Positions 32,710-41,370 of a stretch of 52,677 bases of DNA are shown one piece after another (the first letter of the stretch is position 1; each line of letters begins with the position of its first letter). The position numbers and the translations under genes were made by a program. The stretch comes from Phreatobacter sp. (lineage in GTDB: Bacteria; Pseudomonadota; Alphaproteobacteria; Rhizobiales; Phreatobacteraceae), in assembly GCF_030691135.1 (NCBI RefSeq), contig NZ_JAUYFA010000014.1:1-52677 (forward strand), in the 5' to 3' direction. The notes under the pieces are model-generated. The model was not told the origin of the DNA and made no database searches. It saw only the letters and a list, made by a program, of their open reading frames with translations.

Positions 32710-33000
32710 GCGCAAAACACATCGTGCCGCTCGACCGTGGGCGCAGGTCCGGGGGCCAGGCAGAATGCGGACATTCCCGACGTCGGCTTAGGGCCCAAAA
32801 GCCGACGGTCGTTCAGTGGTAGTAACCCGCAGGCAGCCGGTCTCAGTCGAAGGCTCCATCTGCCAACGGCCGCGGTGCGGTTCGGCTAAAGGGCTGACAA
32901 CCCGCGGCAACAGGCGAGATCGACCGCGTCTTGACCTTTGTCATGTCCCATAGCGTTGTGTAGCTGAGGGTGATCATCGGCGATTGCCGGTCAGGTTTGC
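32710..33000. other. Gap before dusA with possible insertion-sequence end
   Basis: No gene is seen. The segment at about 32935-32975 (CATGTCCCATAGCG, then TGTAGCTGAGGGTGATC) resembles the terminal repeat-like sequence at 17920-17955, suggesting a second scar of the same element type near the island's right end. Confidence 0.35.
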
Positions 33001-33137
33001 GGTGCGAATGATGCCGATTGGTGTAGTTCCAGTGCCGAATGATGCTGGGCCATAGAACGAGATCCCGCATGACGGCTGGTTTTGAGGCCAAAAAGAGCCC
33101 CTGGCGCTTCGCCGTGGCACCGATGATGGACTGGACG
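33001..33137 (+). repeat. dusA-end direct repeat, copy 3, in functional dusA (putative attR)
   Basis: This copy matches 14679-14813 and 16430-16563 and continues into the intact dusA gene. It differs at the last bases (GATGATGGACTGGACGGA), restoring the conserved MMDWTD. It contains the dusA start and presumably its proximal promoter. Confidence 0.65.
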
Positions 33138-34103
33138 GACCGGCATTGCCGGTTCTTCCACCGTATCCTCTCGCGCCATGCCCTGCTCTACACCGAGATG
33201 GTCACCGCCAATGCAGTGATCCATGGCGATCGCGAGCGGCTGCTGGGGTTTGATCCGGCCGAGCATCCTGTGGCGCTGCAACTCGGCGGTGCCGATGCCG
33301 GCGCGTTGGCCGAGGCCGCGCGGATCGGTGAAGGCTACGGCTACGACGAGATCAACCTCAACTGCGGCTGCCCGTCGGACCGCGTCCAGGGCGGCCAGTT
33401 CGGCGCCTGCCTGATGGCGGTTCCCGACCAGGTGGCGCGGGCCGTCGCCGCCATGAAGGCGGCCGTCGCGGTCCCGGTCACCGTTAAGTGCCGGATCGGC
33501 ATCGACGACCAGGACCCTGAGGCGGGCCTCGATGCCTTCGCCGATGCCGTCGCCGCCGCCGGGGCCGATGCGCTGATCGTCCATGCCCGCAAGGCCTGGC
33601 TGCAGGGCCTGTCGCCCCGCGAGAACCGGGAGATTCCGCCCCTCGATTACGATAGGGTGCTTCGCCTCAAGGCGCGCCTGCCGCATGTCCCCATCGCCAT
33701 CAACGGCGGGATCGGCAGCCTCGCCGAGGCTGAAAGCCTGCTCGCCGCGCGTGACGGCGTCCGGCTCGACGGCGTCATGCTCGGCCGCGCCGCCTACCAG
33801 TCGCCGGCCCTCCTCCGCGAGGTCGATCCCGTCCTGTTCGACGCGCCGGCACCTGTCGCCGGCCTTGCCGAGGCCCTGGAGGCCTTCATCCCCTATCTGG
33901 AAGCGCAGCTGGCGGAGGGCGTGCGGCTCTCCGCCATGACCCGGCATCTCCTTGGCCTGTTCCAGGCCGTGCCGGGCGCCCGCCAGTTCCGTCGCCACCT
34001 GTCGGTGGAGGCGGTGAAGCCGGGTGCCGATGCGCGGGTGCTGCGCGAGGCCCTCGACCGCGTCATCCGTCCCGCCGCCGGCCGCGGCGAACTCGCCGCC
34101 TGA
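33069..34103 (+). CDS. dusA: tRNA-dihydrouridine synthase A
   Basis: This 344-residue protein is read from ATG 33069; upstream in-frame ATGs at 33039 and 33042 are less likely. The FMN-binding barrel opens with PWRFAVAPMMDWTDRHCRFF. LNCGCPSDRVQ places the catalytic cysteine at residue 101, followed by GACLMAVP, and VHARKAWLQGLSP is typical of DusA. The enzyme reduces uridines in the tRNA D-loop using NADPH. Its 5' end is a known insertion hotspot for islands, and two partial copies of this end lie upstream at 14.7 and 16.5 kb. Confidence 0.92.
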   Translation: MTAGFEAKKSPWRFAVAPMMDWTDRHCRFFHRILSRHALLYTEMVTANAVIHGDRERLLGFDPAEHPVALQLGGADAGALAEAARIGEGYGYDEINLNCGCPSDRVQGGQFGACLMAVPDQVARAVAAMKAAVAVPVTVKCRIGIDDQDPEAGLDAFADAVAAAGADALIVHARKAWLQGLSPRENREIPPLDYDRVLRLKARLPHVPIAINGGIGSLAEAESLLAARDGVRLDGVMLGRAAYQSPALLREVDPVLFDAPAPVAGLAEALEAFIPYLEAQLAEGVRLSAMTRHLLGLFQAVPGARQFRRHLSVEAVKPGADARVLREALDRVIRPAAGRGELAA

Positions 34104-34207
34104 ACGCCCGCCAACCGCCTGAAACCGTCTCGCAGACCCGCCGCGCGCGCGCGGGCCTTGCCGCACCGGGGTATGCCGGAGTAAGTCGCGCGCTTCCTGC
34201 GGCGTGG

Positions 34208-35080
34208 ATGTACCCCATGTTCTTCGGCGTTCCCTACGACCAGTTGGCCATTCTCGCCGTCGGCCTCCTGGCGGCCGGCGCCATCACCGGCATCCTCGCG
34301 GGCGTCTTCGGCGTCGGCGGCGGCGCGGTCATCGTGCCGGTACTCTACGAGCTCTTCGGCGTCGTCGGCGTGCCGGTGGAACTGCGCATGGCGCTCGCCG
34401 TGGGCACCTCGCTCGCCATCATCATCCCGACCTCCATCCGCTCGTTCCAGGCGCACAGGGCCAAGGGTGCCGTGGACATGGAGATCCTGCGCGCCTGGGC
34501 CGTTCCCGTGGTCGTCGGCGTCATCGTCGGCTCGCTGCTGGCGCGCTATGCGCCACCGGCGGTCTTCAAGGCCGTCTTCGTTTTCGTCGCCGGCCTGTCG
34601 GCCTGGCGCTTGCTCACCGGCAAGGAGCTGAATTTCGGTACCGGCATGCCCGGTCGCACCGGCATGATCGCCTCGGGCGGCGTCATCGGCGTGCTGTCGA
34701 GCCTGATGGGCATTGGCGGCGGCCAGCTCGGCAATCTCGTGATGATGGCCTATGGCCGCTCGATCCATAACGCCGTCGCGACGTCCTCAGGTCTCGGGGT
34801 GCTCATCTCCATCCCCGGCGCCCTAGGTTACATCTATGCCGGCTGGCCGAAGGCCGCGGAATTTCCCGCCGTTGCGGCGATCCAGTTTCCCTTCGCGCTG
34901 GGCTATGTCTCGCTGATCGGCTTCCTGCTCTTCATCCCCACCTCGATGTGGACGGCGCCGCTCGGCGCGCGCCTCGCCCATTCCTTGCCCAAGCGCAAGC
35001 TGGAACTGTCCTTCGGCATCTTCCTGCTCATCGTCTGCCTGCGCTTCACCTGGGACCTGGTGACCCGCGGCATCGGCTGA
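34208..35080 (+). CDS. TauE/SafE-family sulfite/organosulfur exporter-like permease
   Basis: This 290-residue protein has about eight membrane segments in two homologous halves. Each half carries a glycine-rich motif typical of the family: GVFGVGGGAVIVPVLYELF and SSLMGIGGGQLGNLVMMAYG. Family members move sulfite, sulfoacetate or other small anions; nothing here identifies the substrate. It converges on the nucleotidase gene with a 12-base gap. Confidence 0.88.
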   Translation: MYPMFFGVPYDQLAILAVGLLAAGAITGILAGVFGVGGGAVIVPVLYELFGVVGVPVELRMALAVGTSLAIIIPTSIRSFQAHRAKGAVDMEILRAWAVPVVVGVIVGSLLARYAPPAVFKAVFVFVAGLSAWRLLTGKELNFGTGMPGRTGMIASGGVIGVLSSLMGIGGGQLGNLVMMAYGRSIHNAVATSSGLGVLISIPGALGYIYAGWPKAAEFPAVAAIQFPFALGYVSLIGFLLFIPTSMWTAPLGARLAHSLPKRKLELSFGIFLLIVCLRFTWDLVTRGIG

Positions 35081-35092
35081 GCCGCGGCCTCC

Positions 35093-36616
35093 TCACCGCA
35101 GGATGACGCGCCCCTCGATCCGCGGCGCGACGGTGCCGAGCTGGCGCAGATGCGTCATCAGGTCGGACGCGACCAGCTTGCCCTGCACGTCCTTGTCGGG
35201 CGCCCTGAGGCCCAGCATCGTGTAGCCGTCGCCACCGCGCAGCATGAAGTCGTTGGTGGCGACCGTGTAGATCCGGTCGTCGTCGAGCGGCTGTCCGGCC
35301 ACCTGGACGGAGACGATGCGGCTGCCGGGCGGCCGCCTGGCATCGACTTCCGCCGTGACGTTCGAGACATGGGGAAAGCGGCCAGCGCGCTGTTCAACCT
35401 GGCTGACACCGTTTTCCAGCGCGCTCCGGAGGTCTGCGCCCGAGACCTTGGCGACCACCGTCCTGTTGCCGAAAGGCAGCTCGCTCAGCGCATCGCGTCG
35501 GGTCAGGCGGTGCCCGGCCGGGTAGATCCTGTTGCCCCGGATGGCGCCGCCATTGGTCAGCCCGATCTCGGCGCCCGTCGCGGCCCTCATGGCATCGGCG
35601 ACGAGATTGCCGATCGCCTGTTCACCCGACCGCACCGATGCCGTCCGCGTGTCGAGATCCGCGGTGAGAGTGGCGATCTCGACATCGAGTTCCTCCGACA
35701 GCACGTTTTCGTATTGCCGCACCAGCGCCAGCGTCTCGGGGTCGGGCGTCACGCCGCGGCTGTCGTTGACGCGGAACGACGGCGTGAAGGTGGTGCGCGT
35801 CACGCCCTCCGCCGTCACCTTCGTCAGCGTCAGGTCTACGGCGGTGACGTAATAGCCTTCCTCCGAACTCTCGATCATGACGGTGCGCCCGTCATAGGTG
35901 ATGGCGAGGTCGTGGTCGTGCCCGGTCAGGAGCACGTCGACGAGCCGCGAGCGGACGATCTCGAGGTCCTCCCTGCGGTCGGTATGGGTGCAGCAGACGA
36001 TGAGGTCGGCGCCCGCCCGGCGCAGCCGTGCCGCCTCGCTGCGGACCGTGGCCATGGTCGGCATGAAGCGGATGTCTCCGGTCGTCGAGACTTCCGGCGT
36101 GTTGGGCAGTGCGACGCCGAAGACGCCGAGCTTGACGACGCCGAGGTCGAAGATGCGGCCGTCCTCGTGGCCGGGCAGGATCGCCCCGTCGGCGGCGCGC
36201 ATATTGGCCGCGAACCACGGGAAGCGTGATTCCTGTCGGCGTTTCGCATAGGCCTCGGGTCCGAAGTCGAACTCGTGATTGCCGGGAACAAAGACGTCCG
36301 GCGGGGCGATGTTGCAGAGCTCGACCGTGTGCGCGCCCTGGTCGAAGCCCGACATCAGAGAGGGCGAGAACATGTCGCCAGCGTGGACATAGAGCAGCGG
36401 CACGCCCCGCGCCCGCTCAGCCTTGACGATGGCGTTGAGCCGGGCGAAGCCGCCGCGTCCGCCCTCCTCGCCCATCTTGTAGATGTCGTTGACGAGCAGC
36501 AGCGTCACCACGGGCGTACCGGCGGGGATCTGCGCCTCTGATGCGGTACCGCCGAGGGCGGCGAGGCCGGCCCCGATTCCGGCTGTCAGGGTGTCGCGGC
36601 GGGAGATGCGGCTCAT
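35093..36616 (-). CDS. Exported 5'-nucleotidase / metallophosphatase
   Basis: This 507-residue protein is read from ATG 36616. A Tat-type signal (SRISRRDTLTAGIGAGLAA) is followed by the calcineurin-like metallophosphatase domain. Its metal ligands are visible in LLVNDIYK, VHAGDMFSPS, VPGNHEFDFG, CCTHTDR and LTGHDHDLAI. The C-terminal 5'-nucleotidase domain has IGNLVADAMRAATGAEIGLT and ATNDFMLRGGDGY. It probably hydrolyses nucleotides or related phosphoesters in the periplasm for scavenging. Confidence 0.9.
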   Translation of the reverse strand: MSRISRRDTLTAGIGAGLAALGGTASEAQIPAGTPVVTLLLVNDIYKMGEEGGRGGFARLNAIVKAERARGVPLLYVHAGDMFSPSLMSGFDQGAHTVELCNIAPPDVFVPGNHEFDFGPEAYAKRRQESRFPWFAANMRAADGAILPGHEDGRIFDLGVVKLGVFGVALPNTPEVSTTGDIRFMPTMATVRSEAARLRRAGADLIVCCTHTDRREDLEIVRSRLVDVLLTGHDHDLAITYDGRTVMIESSEEGYYVTAVDLTLTKVTAEGVTRTTFTPSFRVNDSRGVTPDPETLALVRQYENVLSEELDVEIATLTADLDTRTASVRSGEQAIGNLVADAMRAATGAEIGLTNGGAIRGNRIYPAGHRLTRRDALSELPFGNRTVVAKVSGADLRSALENGVSQVEQRAGRFPHVSNVTAEVDARRPPGSRIVSVQVAGQPLDDDRIYTVATNDFMLRGGDGYTMLGLRAPDKDVQGKLVASDLMTHLRQLGTVAPRIEGRVILR

Positions 36617-36673
36617 CGTGACCTCATGTTCGGGCGGACAATGAAGCCGCCACCTCGACGCTGGCAAGAGGCC

Positions 36674-37390
36674 TCAGCTGCGACCCCGCAGCACCATCCG
36701 CCCGGCGCGCACCTCGTAGCTTTCGAGCCGGTCGAGGAACGTATGGCCGAGCAGGCTCGTCGTCAGGGCGCCCGGCCGCGCCACCAGCGCCCGGACGTTG
36801 CGTTCGACGATCGGGCCGATCGCGACCATCTCCACCATCGTGGCGGCCGTCAGCGACTGTCCGTTGGCGGTCTGCACGGGAACGTTGAAGGACAGATCCT
36901 CGACCCGGATGCCGGCGCGGCGCGCATCGGCCTCGGTCAGGACGAGCGCCGAAGCGCCGGTGTCGACCAGCATGGGCGTCGCTCGCGAACCGTTGAGGGT
37001 GACCCGCACCACATAGGTGCCGCCGCCACCGCGCGGCACCGTCACCTCGCGCGTTCCGGTGACGCCTTCGCTGCCCATGCCGGGGACGAGATTGGCGAGA
37101 ACGCGCCGGCCGACCGCCTCGAACTCGTAGCGATAGGTGTAGATCACGCCAAGGAAGGCGAAGATGGCAAGCCAGGCGATCACCGCCTGCAGCGCGTCGC
37201 CCGCCCGGCCACGGAACAGGCCCATGACGCTGGCGCCGCTGAGCGCGGCCAGCATCGAGAGGCCGACGAGCGAACCCCAGTCGCCGGCATCGAGATTGCC
37301 GGTGGCGAGGCCGCCGGACCGCACCGCCGCCACGACCACCAGCAGCACGACGCTGCCGAGCAGGATCCAGAGAACCGAACGCGATGTCAT
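36674..37390 (-). CDS. TIGR02281-type retropepsin-like aspartic protease
   Basis: This 238-residue protein starts at ATG 37390. Three N-terminal membrane segments (VLWILLGSVVLLVVVAAVR, LVGLSMLAALSGASVMGLF, AVIAWLAIFAFLGVIYTY) precede a single retropepsin domain with the active-site motif MLVDTGASALVLT and the closing LLGHTFLDRLESYEV. Membrane-bound clan AA proteases of this kind are common next to DUF1289 genes in Rhizobiales. The start overlaps the DUF1289 stop by 4 bases. Confidence 0.85.
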   Translation of the reverse strand: MTSRSVLWILLGSVVLLVVVAAVRSGGLATGNLDAGDWGSLVGLSMLAALSGASVMGLFRGRAGDALQAVIAWLAIFAFLGVIYTYRYEFEAVGRRVLANLVPGMGSEGVTGTREVTVPRGGGGTYVVRVTLNGSRATPMLVDTGASALVLTEADARRAGIRVEDLSFNVPVQTANGQSLTAATMVEMVAIGPIVERNVRALVARPGALTTSLLGHTFLDRLESYEVRAGRMVLRGRS

Positions 37391-37587
37391 GCCGGCCCCT
37401 CCAGCGAAGTGAGGCGGCGGGGCAGGTCGGCCATCACGGCGCGGCGCTGCTCGCCGCTCATGGCAAGCCAGCCGCCGATCTCCGCGGCGGTCCGACCGCA
37501 GCCTTCGCAGAGGCCATGGGCGGGGTCCATGCGGCAAAGCCTGATGCAGGGGCTCTCGATGGCGGGCGGCGGCGCGAAGGCGTTCAT
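37387..37587 (-). CDS. DUF1289 small cysteine-rich protein
   Basis: This 66-residue protein has four cysteines in the family pattern SPCIRLCRMDPAHGLCEGC, followed by GRTAAEIGGW. It is presumably a small metal-binding protein; the family has no established role. It overlaps the cobS stop upstream and the protease start downstream by 4 bases each, so the three genes are translationally coupled. Confidence 0.85.
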   Translation of the reverse strand: MNAFAPPPAIESPCIRLCRMDPAHGLCEGCGRTAAEIGGWLAMSGEQRRAVMADLPRRLTSLEGPA

Positions 37588-38384
37588 GGCGCGGCGAAAG
37601 CCAGCAGGGTCAGAAGCATGGCGATCTCGATGACCTGTTGCGTCGCTCCGGTGATGTCGCCGGTCTGCCCTCCCACATGGGCCTCCGCGAAGCGGATGGC
37701 CAGAACCAGCACCAGTCCTGCGACGACGAGACCGAGGACGAGGCCGGCCCATCCGCCCGCCGGAACGGCGAGAAGGGCGATGAGGCCCGTCAGCGCCAGG
37801 GCCCGGTACCAGTCCTCACTGCGCGGCTGGCCGGTGGCATAGGCGGCACCCTCGACCCGCGCCGGCGGCAGGCGCACCTGCAGGCCGAGCGCGACGGTGC
37901 GCGACACGGCCCCTGCCGCGGCGAGGGCGAGGGCGGTCCGGCCCGCTCCGACGCTGGCGACCAGCCCGGCGAGCGCCGCGACGCGCAGTCCGAGCCCGAT
38001 GATCAGCGCCGTGGCGCCGAACGTGCCGATGCGGCTGTCCTTCATGATGTCCAGCCGCCGCTCGCGGCTCATGCCGCCGAGGCTGTCCGCCGAATCGGCG
38101 AGTCCGTCCTCGTGGAAGGCACCGGTCATGACGGCCGCCGCCCCGACGCAGAGGAGAGCCGCGATCAGCGGCTGCCAGACCAGCGCGGCGGTGATCAGCA
38201 CGGCGCCAGCGAGACCACCCAGCACCAGCCCGACCAGCGGCACGACGCGGATCAGCCGCGTGAAGTCCGGCAGGCCATGCGGATCGGTCTCCCCGGGCAG
38301 GATCGGCAGGGGCAGGCGCGAGAAGAAACGGAGCGCAACGATGGTGTCACGCCAGAGGGCTGGATTGTCCATGGCGAATGGCAT
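37584..38384 (-). CDS. cobS: Adenosylcobinamide-GDP ribazoletransferase
   Basis: This 266-residue integral membrane protein is CobS. It has ALRFFSRLPLPI at the N-terminus, the conserved GAFHEDGLADSADSLGG metal-binding motif, RLDIMKDSRIGTFGATALI, and EAHVGGQTGDITGATQQV near the end. It joins adenosylcobinamide-GDP to alpha-ribazole to finish cobalamin. It is divergent from cobT, 99 bases away. Confidence 0.93.
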   Translation of the reverse strand: MPFAMDNPALWRDTIVALRFFSRLPLPILPGETDPHGLPDFTRLIRVVPLVGLVLGGLAGAVLITAALVWQPLIAALLCVGAAAVMTGAFHEDGLADSADSLGGMSRERRLDIMKDSRIGTFGATALIIGLGLRVAALAGLVASVGAGRTALALAAAGAVSRTVALGLQVRLPPARVEGAAYATGQPRSEDWYRALALTGLIALLAVPAGGWAGLVLGLVVAGLVLVLAIRFAEAHVGGQTGDITGATQQVIEIAMLLTLLAFAAP

Positions 38385-38483
38385 AGCCAGAGCCGCGCCG
38401 CTCCGCCAGTCCGCCTTGTGCCGCCATGGTCGATGCTGCTACCGCTCGCCTCCCGCGACGCACCCCGAGTCAGAAAGCGCCTC

Positions 38484-39512
38484 ATGGTCCTGCCGCCCCC
38501 CAACCCCTCCGGCCTGCCCTTCGAGGATATCCGCGATCTCCTCACCCGCATGCCGGGACCGGACGAGGCGGCGGTGGCCGAGGTCCGTGCGCGCGACGGC
38601 GAACTCACCAAGCCGGCCGGCTCCCTCGGCCGCCTCGAGGATATCGTCGAGTGGGTCGCGGCCTGGAGCGGCAACGGCAAGCCGCGCGTCGACCGGCCTC
38701 TCGTCGCCATCTTCGCGACAGCCCATGGGGTGACGGGGCAGGGGGTCTCGGCCTTCCCGGATGCGGTCAACCGCCAGATGCTGGAGAATTTCGCCGCCGG
38801 CGGTGCCGCCATCAACCAGCTCTGCGTCGCCAACGACATCGGCCTCAAGGTCTTTGACCTCGCGATCGACGTGCCGACACCGGACATCACTCTTGCCGAC
38901 GCCCTGGACGAACCGGGCTGTGCCGCCACCATCGCCTTCGGCATGGAGGCCATTGTCGGGGCCGATCTCCTCTGCCTCGGCGAGATGGGCATCGGCAACA
39001 CCACCATCGCCGCGGCCGTCTATCACGGCCTCTACGGCGGCGAGGCCCGCGACTGGGTCGGTCCGGGGACGGGCATCGACGCCGAAGGGCTGAAGCGCAA
39101 GGCCGATGTCGTCGAACGCGCGGTCGCGCGCGCCGGAGGGCCGGGCCTCGATCCGCTCGAAGTGCTCCGCCGTGTCGGCGGCCGGGAGATCGCCGCCATT
39201 GCCGGCGCCATCCTCGCCGCGCGCCTGCAGCGCATTCCCGTGCTTCTGGACGGCTATGTCGTGACGGCCGCCGCGGCCGTGCTCCACGCCATCGATCCCG
39301 CGAGCCTCGACCATTGCCTCGCCGCCCATCGCTCCGCCGAGCCGGCCCATGGCCGCGTCCTCGAGAAGATCGGCAAGCGGCCGCTTCTCGATCTCGGCAT
39401 GCGGCTCGGCGAGGCTTCGGGCGCGGCCCTGGCCTGCGGCCTCGTCAAGAACGCTCTCGCCGTCCACCAGGGCATGGCGACCTTCGAACAGGCCGCGGTG
39501 AGCCGCGGCTGA
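38484..39512 (+). CDS. cobT: Nicotinate-nucleotide--dimethylbenzimidazole phosphoribosyltransferase
   Basis: The protein is 342 residues from ATG 38484, the normal CobT length; the frame stays open far upstream but antisense to cobS. It has LTKPAGSLGRLEDIVEWVAA, the ATAHGVTGQGVSAFP loop, GEMGIGNTTIAAA and KRPLLDLGMRLGEASGAALA, which contains the catalytic glutamate region. It makes alpha-ribazole phosphate for the lower ligand of cobalamin and so supplies the pathway completed by CobS. Confidence 0.93.
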   Translation: MVLPPPNPSGLPFEDIRDLLTRMPGPDEAAVAEVRARDGELTKPAGSLGRLEDIVEWVAAWSGNGKPRVDRPLVAIFATAHGVTGQGVSAFPDAVNRQMLENFAAGGAAINQLCVANDIGLKVFDLAIDVPTPDITLADALDEPGCAATIAFGMEAIVGADLLCLGEMGIGNTTIAAAVYHGLYGGEARDWVGPGTGIDAEGLKRKADVVERAVARAGGPGLDPLEVLRRVGGREIAAIAGAILAARLQRIPVLLDGYVVTAAAAVLHAIDPASLDHCLAAHRSAEPAHGRVLEKIGKRPLLDLGMRLGEASGAALACGLVKNALAVHQGMATFEQAAVSRG

Positions 39513-39524
39513 CGATCCGGCGCG

Positions 39525-40130
39525 TCACTGCTCGGTCAGGACGATCCGCACCAGATTGGCGGCATTGCGCGCGCCGATCTTCTCCATGATCCGGGCGCGA
39601 TGCACCTCGACCGTCCTTGGGCTGATGCCGAGGGCGCGGCCGGCCTCCTTGTTGGAGGATCCGCCGGCGATCTGCTCGAGCACCTGCCGTTCGCGCGGCG
39701 TCAGAAGCTCCATACCGGGAAAATGCGAAGCGAGCTGCCCCGTCATGCGCGAGTGACGGCCGGCATCGGCGATGGCCTCACGGACACAGCCGACGATCCG
39801 GCCGGCATCGAAGGGCTTCTCGAAGAAATCGACGGCACCGTTGCGGATCGCGTCGACCGCCATGGGGATATTCGCCTGCCCCGACATGGCGAAGAACGCA
39901 GCCGGGCAGGCATCGGCCTTCAGCCGCTTCAGCACGTCGAGCCCGGAGGTACCGGGGATGTTGACGTCGAGGATGACGCAGGCCGGCACATGGCTCCGGA
40001 CGGCGGTGACGAGCGCGTTGCCGTCGGCAAATCCTGTCACGTCGAAACCCTCCATCGTGAGGATGGTGCTGAGCGCCTCGCGAACGGCGGCATCGTCGTC
40101 CACAACGAAGATCTCATCGGCCTGGGACAT
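39525..40130 (-). CDS. FixJ-family response regulator
   Basis: This 201-residue protein has a receiver domain with an acidic pocket (VVDDD) and the phospho-acceptor Asp55 in VILDVNIPG. A C-terminal LuxR/FixJ HTH follows (LTPRERQVLEQIAGGSSN, LGISPRTVEVHRARIMEKIG). It starts 3 bases after the kinase stop and is the cognate partner. Target genes are unknown. Confidence 0.9.
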   Translation of the reverse strand: MSQADEIFVVDDDAAVREALSTILTMEGFDVTGFADGNALVTAVRSHVPACVILDVNIPGTSGLDVLKRLKADACPAAFFAMSGQANIPMAVDAIRNGAVDFFEKPFDAGRIVGCVREAIADAGRHSRMTGQLASHFPGMELLTPRERQVLEQIAGGSSNKEAGRALGISPRTVEVHRARIMEKIGARNAANLVRIVLTEQ

Positions 40131-40133
40131 GGC

Positions 40134-41294
40134 TCACGGGCTCCGCTTCAAGGCTTCTGGCGAGGCCTGCCGGGCAAGGGGCAGGACCACCGAGACGGTC
40201 GCTCCGAGGCCCCCTCCGCCGGGCTCGACACTGATGGATCCGCCGAGCTGCTCGGCGATGGATCGCGACAGGGAGAGGCCGAGCCCGAGGCCGCCCCGCT
40301 TCGACGTCTGGAGCGGCGCGAACAGACGGGCCATGACGGCGGCGGGGATACCCGGTCCGCTGTCACGTATGGTCAGGTGAGCATGGTCGCCCACGCTGCG
40401 CGTCGCGATCCACAGGCGAGCCTCCTCCAGCCCCTCGACGGCATCCATGGCGTTGCGCACGACATTGACGACGATCTGCTGCACCTGGACCGGATCGGCC
40501 AGGACCGTAAGCTCCGGATCGGCATGGTCCCGCTGGACGGCGGGCCGCGGATTCCGTCCGAAAACGGCCAGGTCGATCGCCTCGTCCACCAGTGGAGCGA
40601 GCGTCACCGGCTCGGATTCCGGTGGCCTGTTCTCCACGAACCGTCGCAGGGCACGAATGATCTTGCCGGCGCGCTCGGCCTCCCGTCGCGCCTTGCCGAT
40701 CATGACGCCGGCAGCCGCCTGCGGGCCGAGCATGGTTTCCGCCGCCTGCAGGTAGAGGGCTGTCGCCGTCAGCGGCTGGCTGAGCTCGTGGGCCAGCGCC
40801 GGACCCATCGCCGCGACGACGGCGAGGCGGCCGAGATGAGCGTTTTCGGCTTCCAGTCGCGCCAGCCGCTCGCCGTCCGCCGGCGGTGCGGGCCATTCCC
40901 GCAGCACCGCGATGAAATGCAGGTCCGCCGCGCTCTGCCTCGTCGCGAGGTCGAGCCGCGCAGAAAAGGCGGAGCCGGACTTGTGGCGTCCGATAAACGC
41001 GTGCGAGCCGCTGCCGAGCCGTTCAAGCCGTCGTCTGTCCATGCCGTCGTCACCGGCGAGGAGCATGGCGAAGGGTTGCCCCAGAGCCTCCGCGGCCGTC
41101 CAGCCGAACAGCCGTTCGCAAGCGCGGCTGAAGGCGGAAATGCGCGCGGAGCCGTCGAGCATGACGATGGCGTCGCTCGCCATATCGAGAATATCCGACA
41201 GGAGGGCGTCATCGGCATTCGGCAAGGGTGGGACAGCCCGTTCGATTCGACCCTCCCCAACAGCTGGGCTCGGCAAGGTCGCAGCCTGCGACAT
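40134..41294 (-). CDS. PAS-domain sensor histidine kinase (FixL-like)
   Basis: This 386-residue cytoplasmic kinase has one PAS domain (about residues 28-140; ILDMASDAIVMLDGSARISA, CERLFGWTAAEALGQPF). The H-box is GPALAHELSQPLTATALYLQ, the N-box NVVRNAMDAVEG, and the G-boxes DSGPGIP and GGLGLGLSLS. The HELxQPL form is that of the FixL/DctB subgroup. No haem-binding histidine segment of true FixL is evident, so oxygen sensing cannot be claimed. Confidence 0.88.
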   Translation of the reverse strand: MSQAATLPSPAVGEGRIERAVPPLPNADDALLSDILDMASDAIVMLDGSARISAFSRACERLFGWTAAEALGQPFAMLLAGDDGMDRRRLERLGSGSHAFIGRHKSGSAFSARLDLATRQSAADLHFIAVLREWPAPPADGERLARLEAENAHLGRLAVVAAMGPALAHELSQPLTATALYLQAAETMLGPQAAAGVMIGKARREAERAGKIIRALRRFVENRPPESEPVTLAPLVDEAIDLAVFGRNPRPAVQRDHADPELTVLADPVQVQQIVVNVVRNAMDAVEGLEEARLWIATRSVGDHAHLTIRDSGPGIPAAVMARLFAPLQTSKRGGLGLGLSLSRSIAEQLGGSISVEPGGGGLGATVSVVLPLARQASPEALKRSP

Positions 41295-41370
41295 CCCGCC
41301 TCATCCGTAAACCATGCTACGGAGAAATGCGGAGCGCAACGGGCTTTAGCGTCGGGATGAACGCGGATCG

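Noticed and set aside
34204-34770. Alternative frame in the TauE-like gene rich in Arg and His
   Set aside because: No coding features; the overlapping frame has eight membrane segments and family motifs.
37638-38483. Upstream extension of the cobT frame by about 280 codons
   Set aside because: The extension is antisense to cobS and has a charged low-complexity composition; CobT has its normal length from 38484.
38385-38483. Possible cobalamin riboswitch between cobS and cobT
   Set aside because: The 99-base gap is too short and has no B12-box-like sequence.
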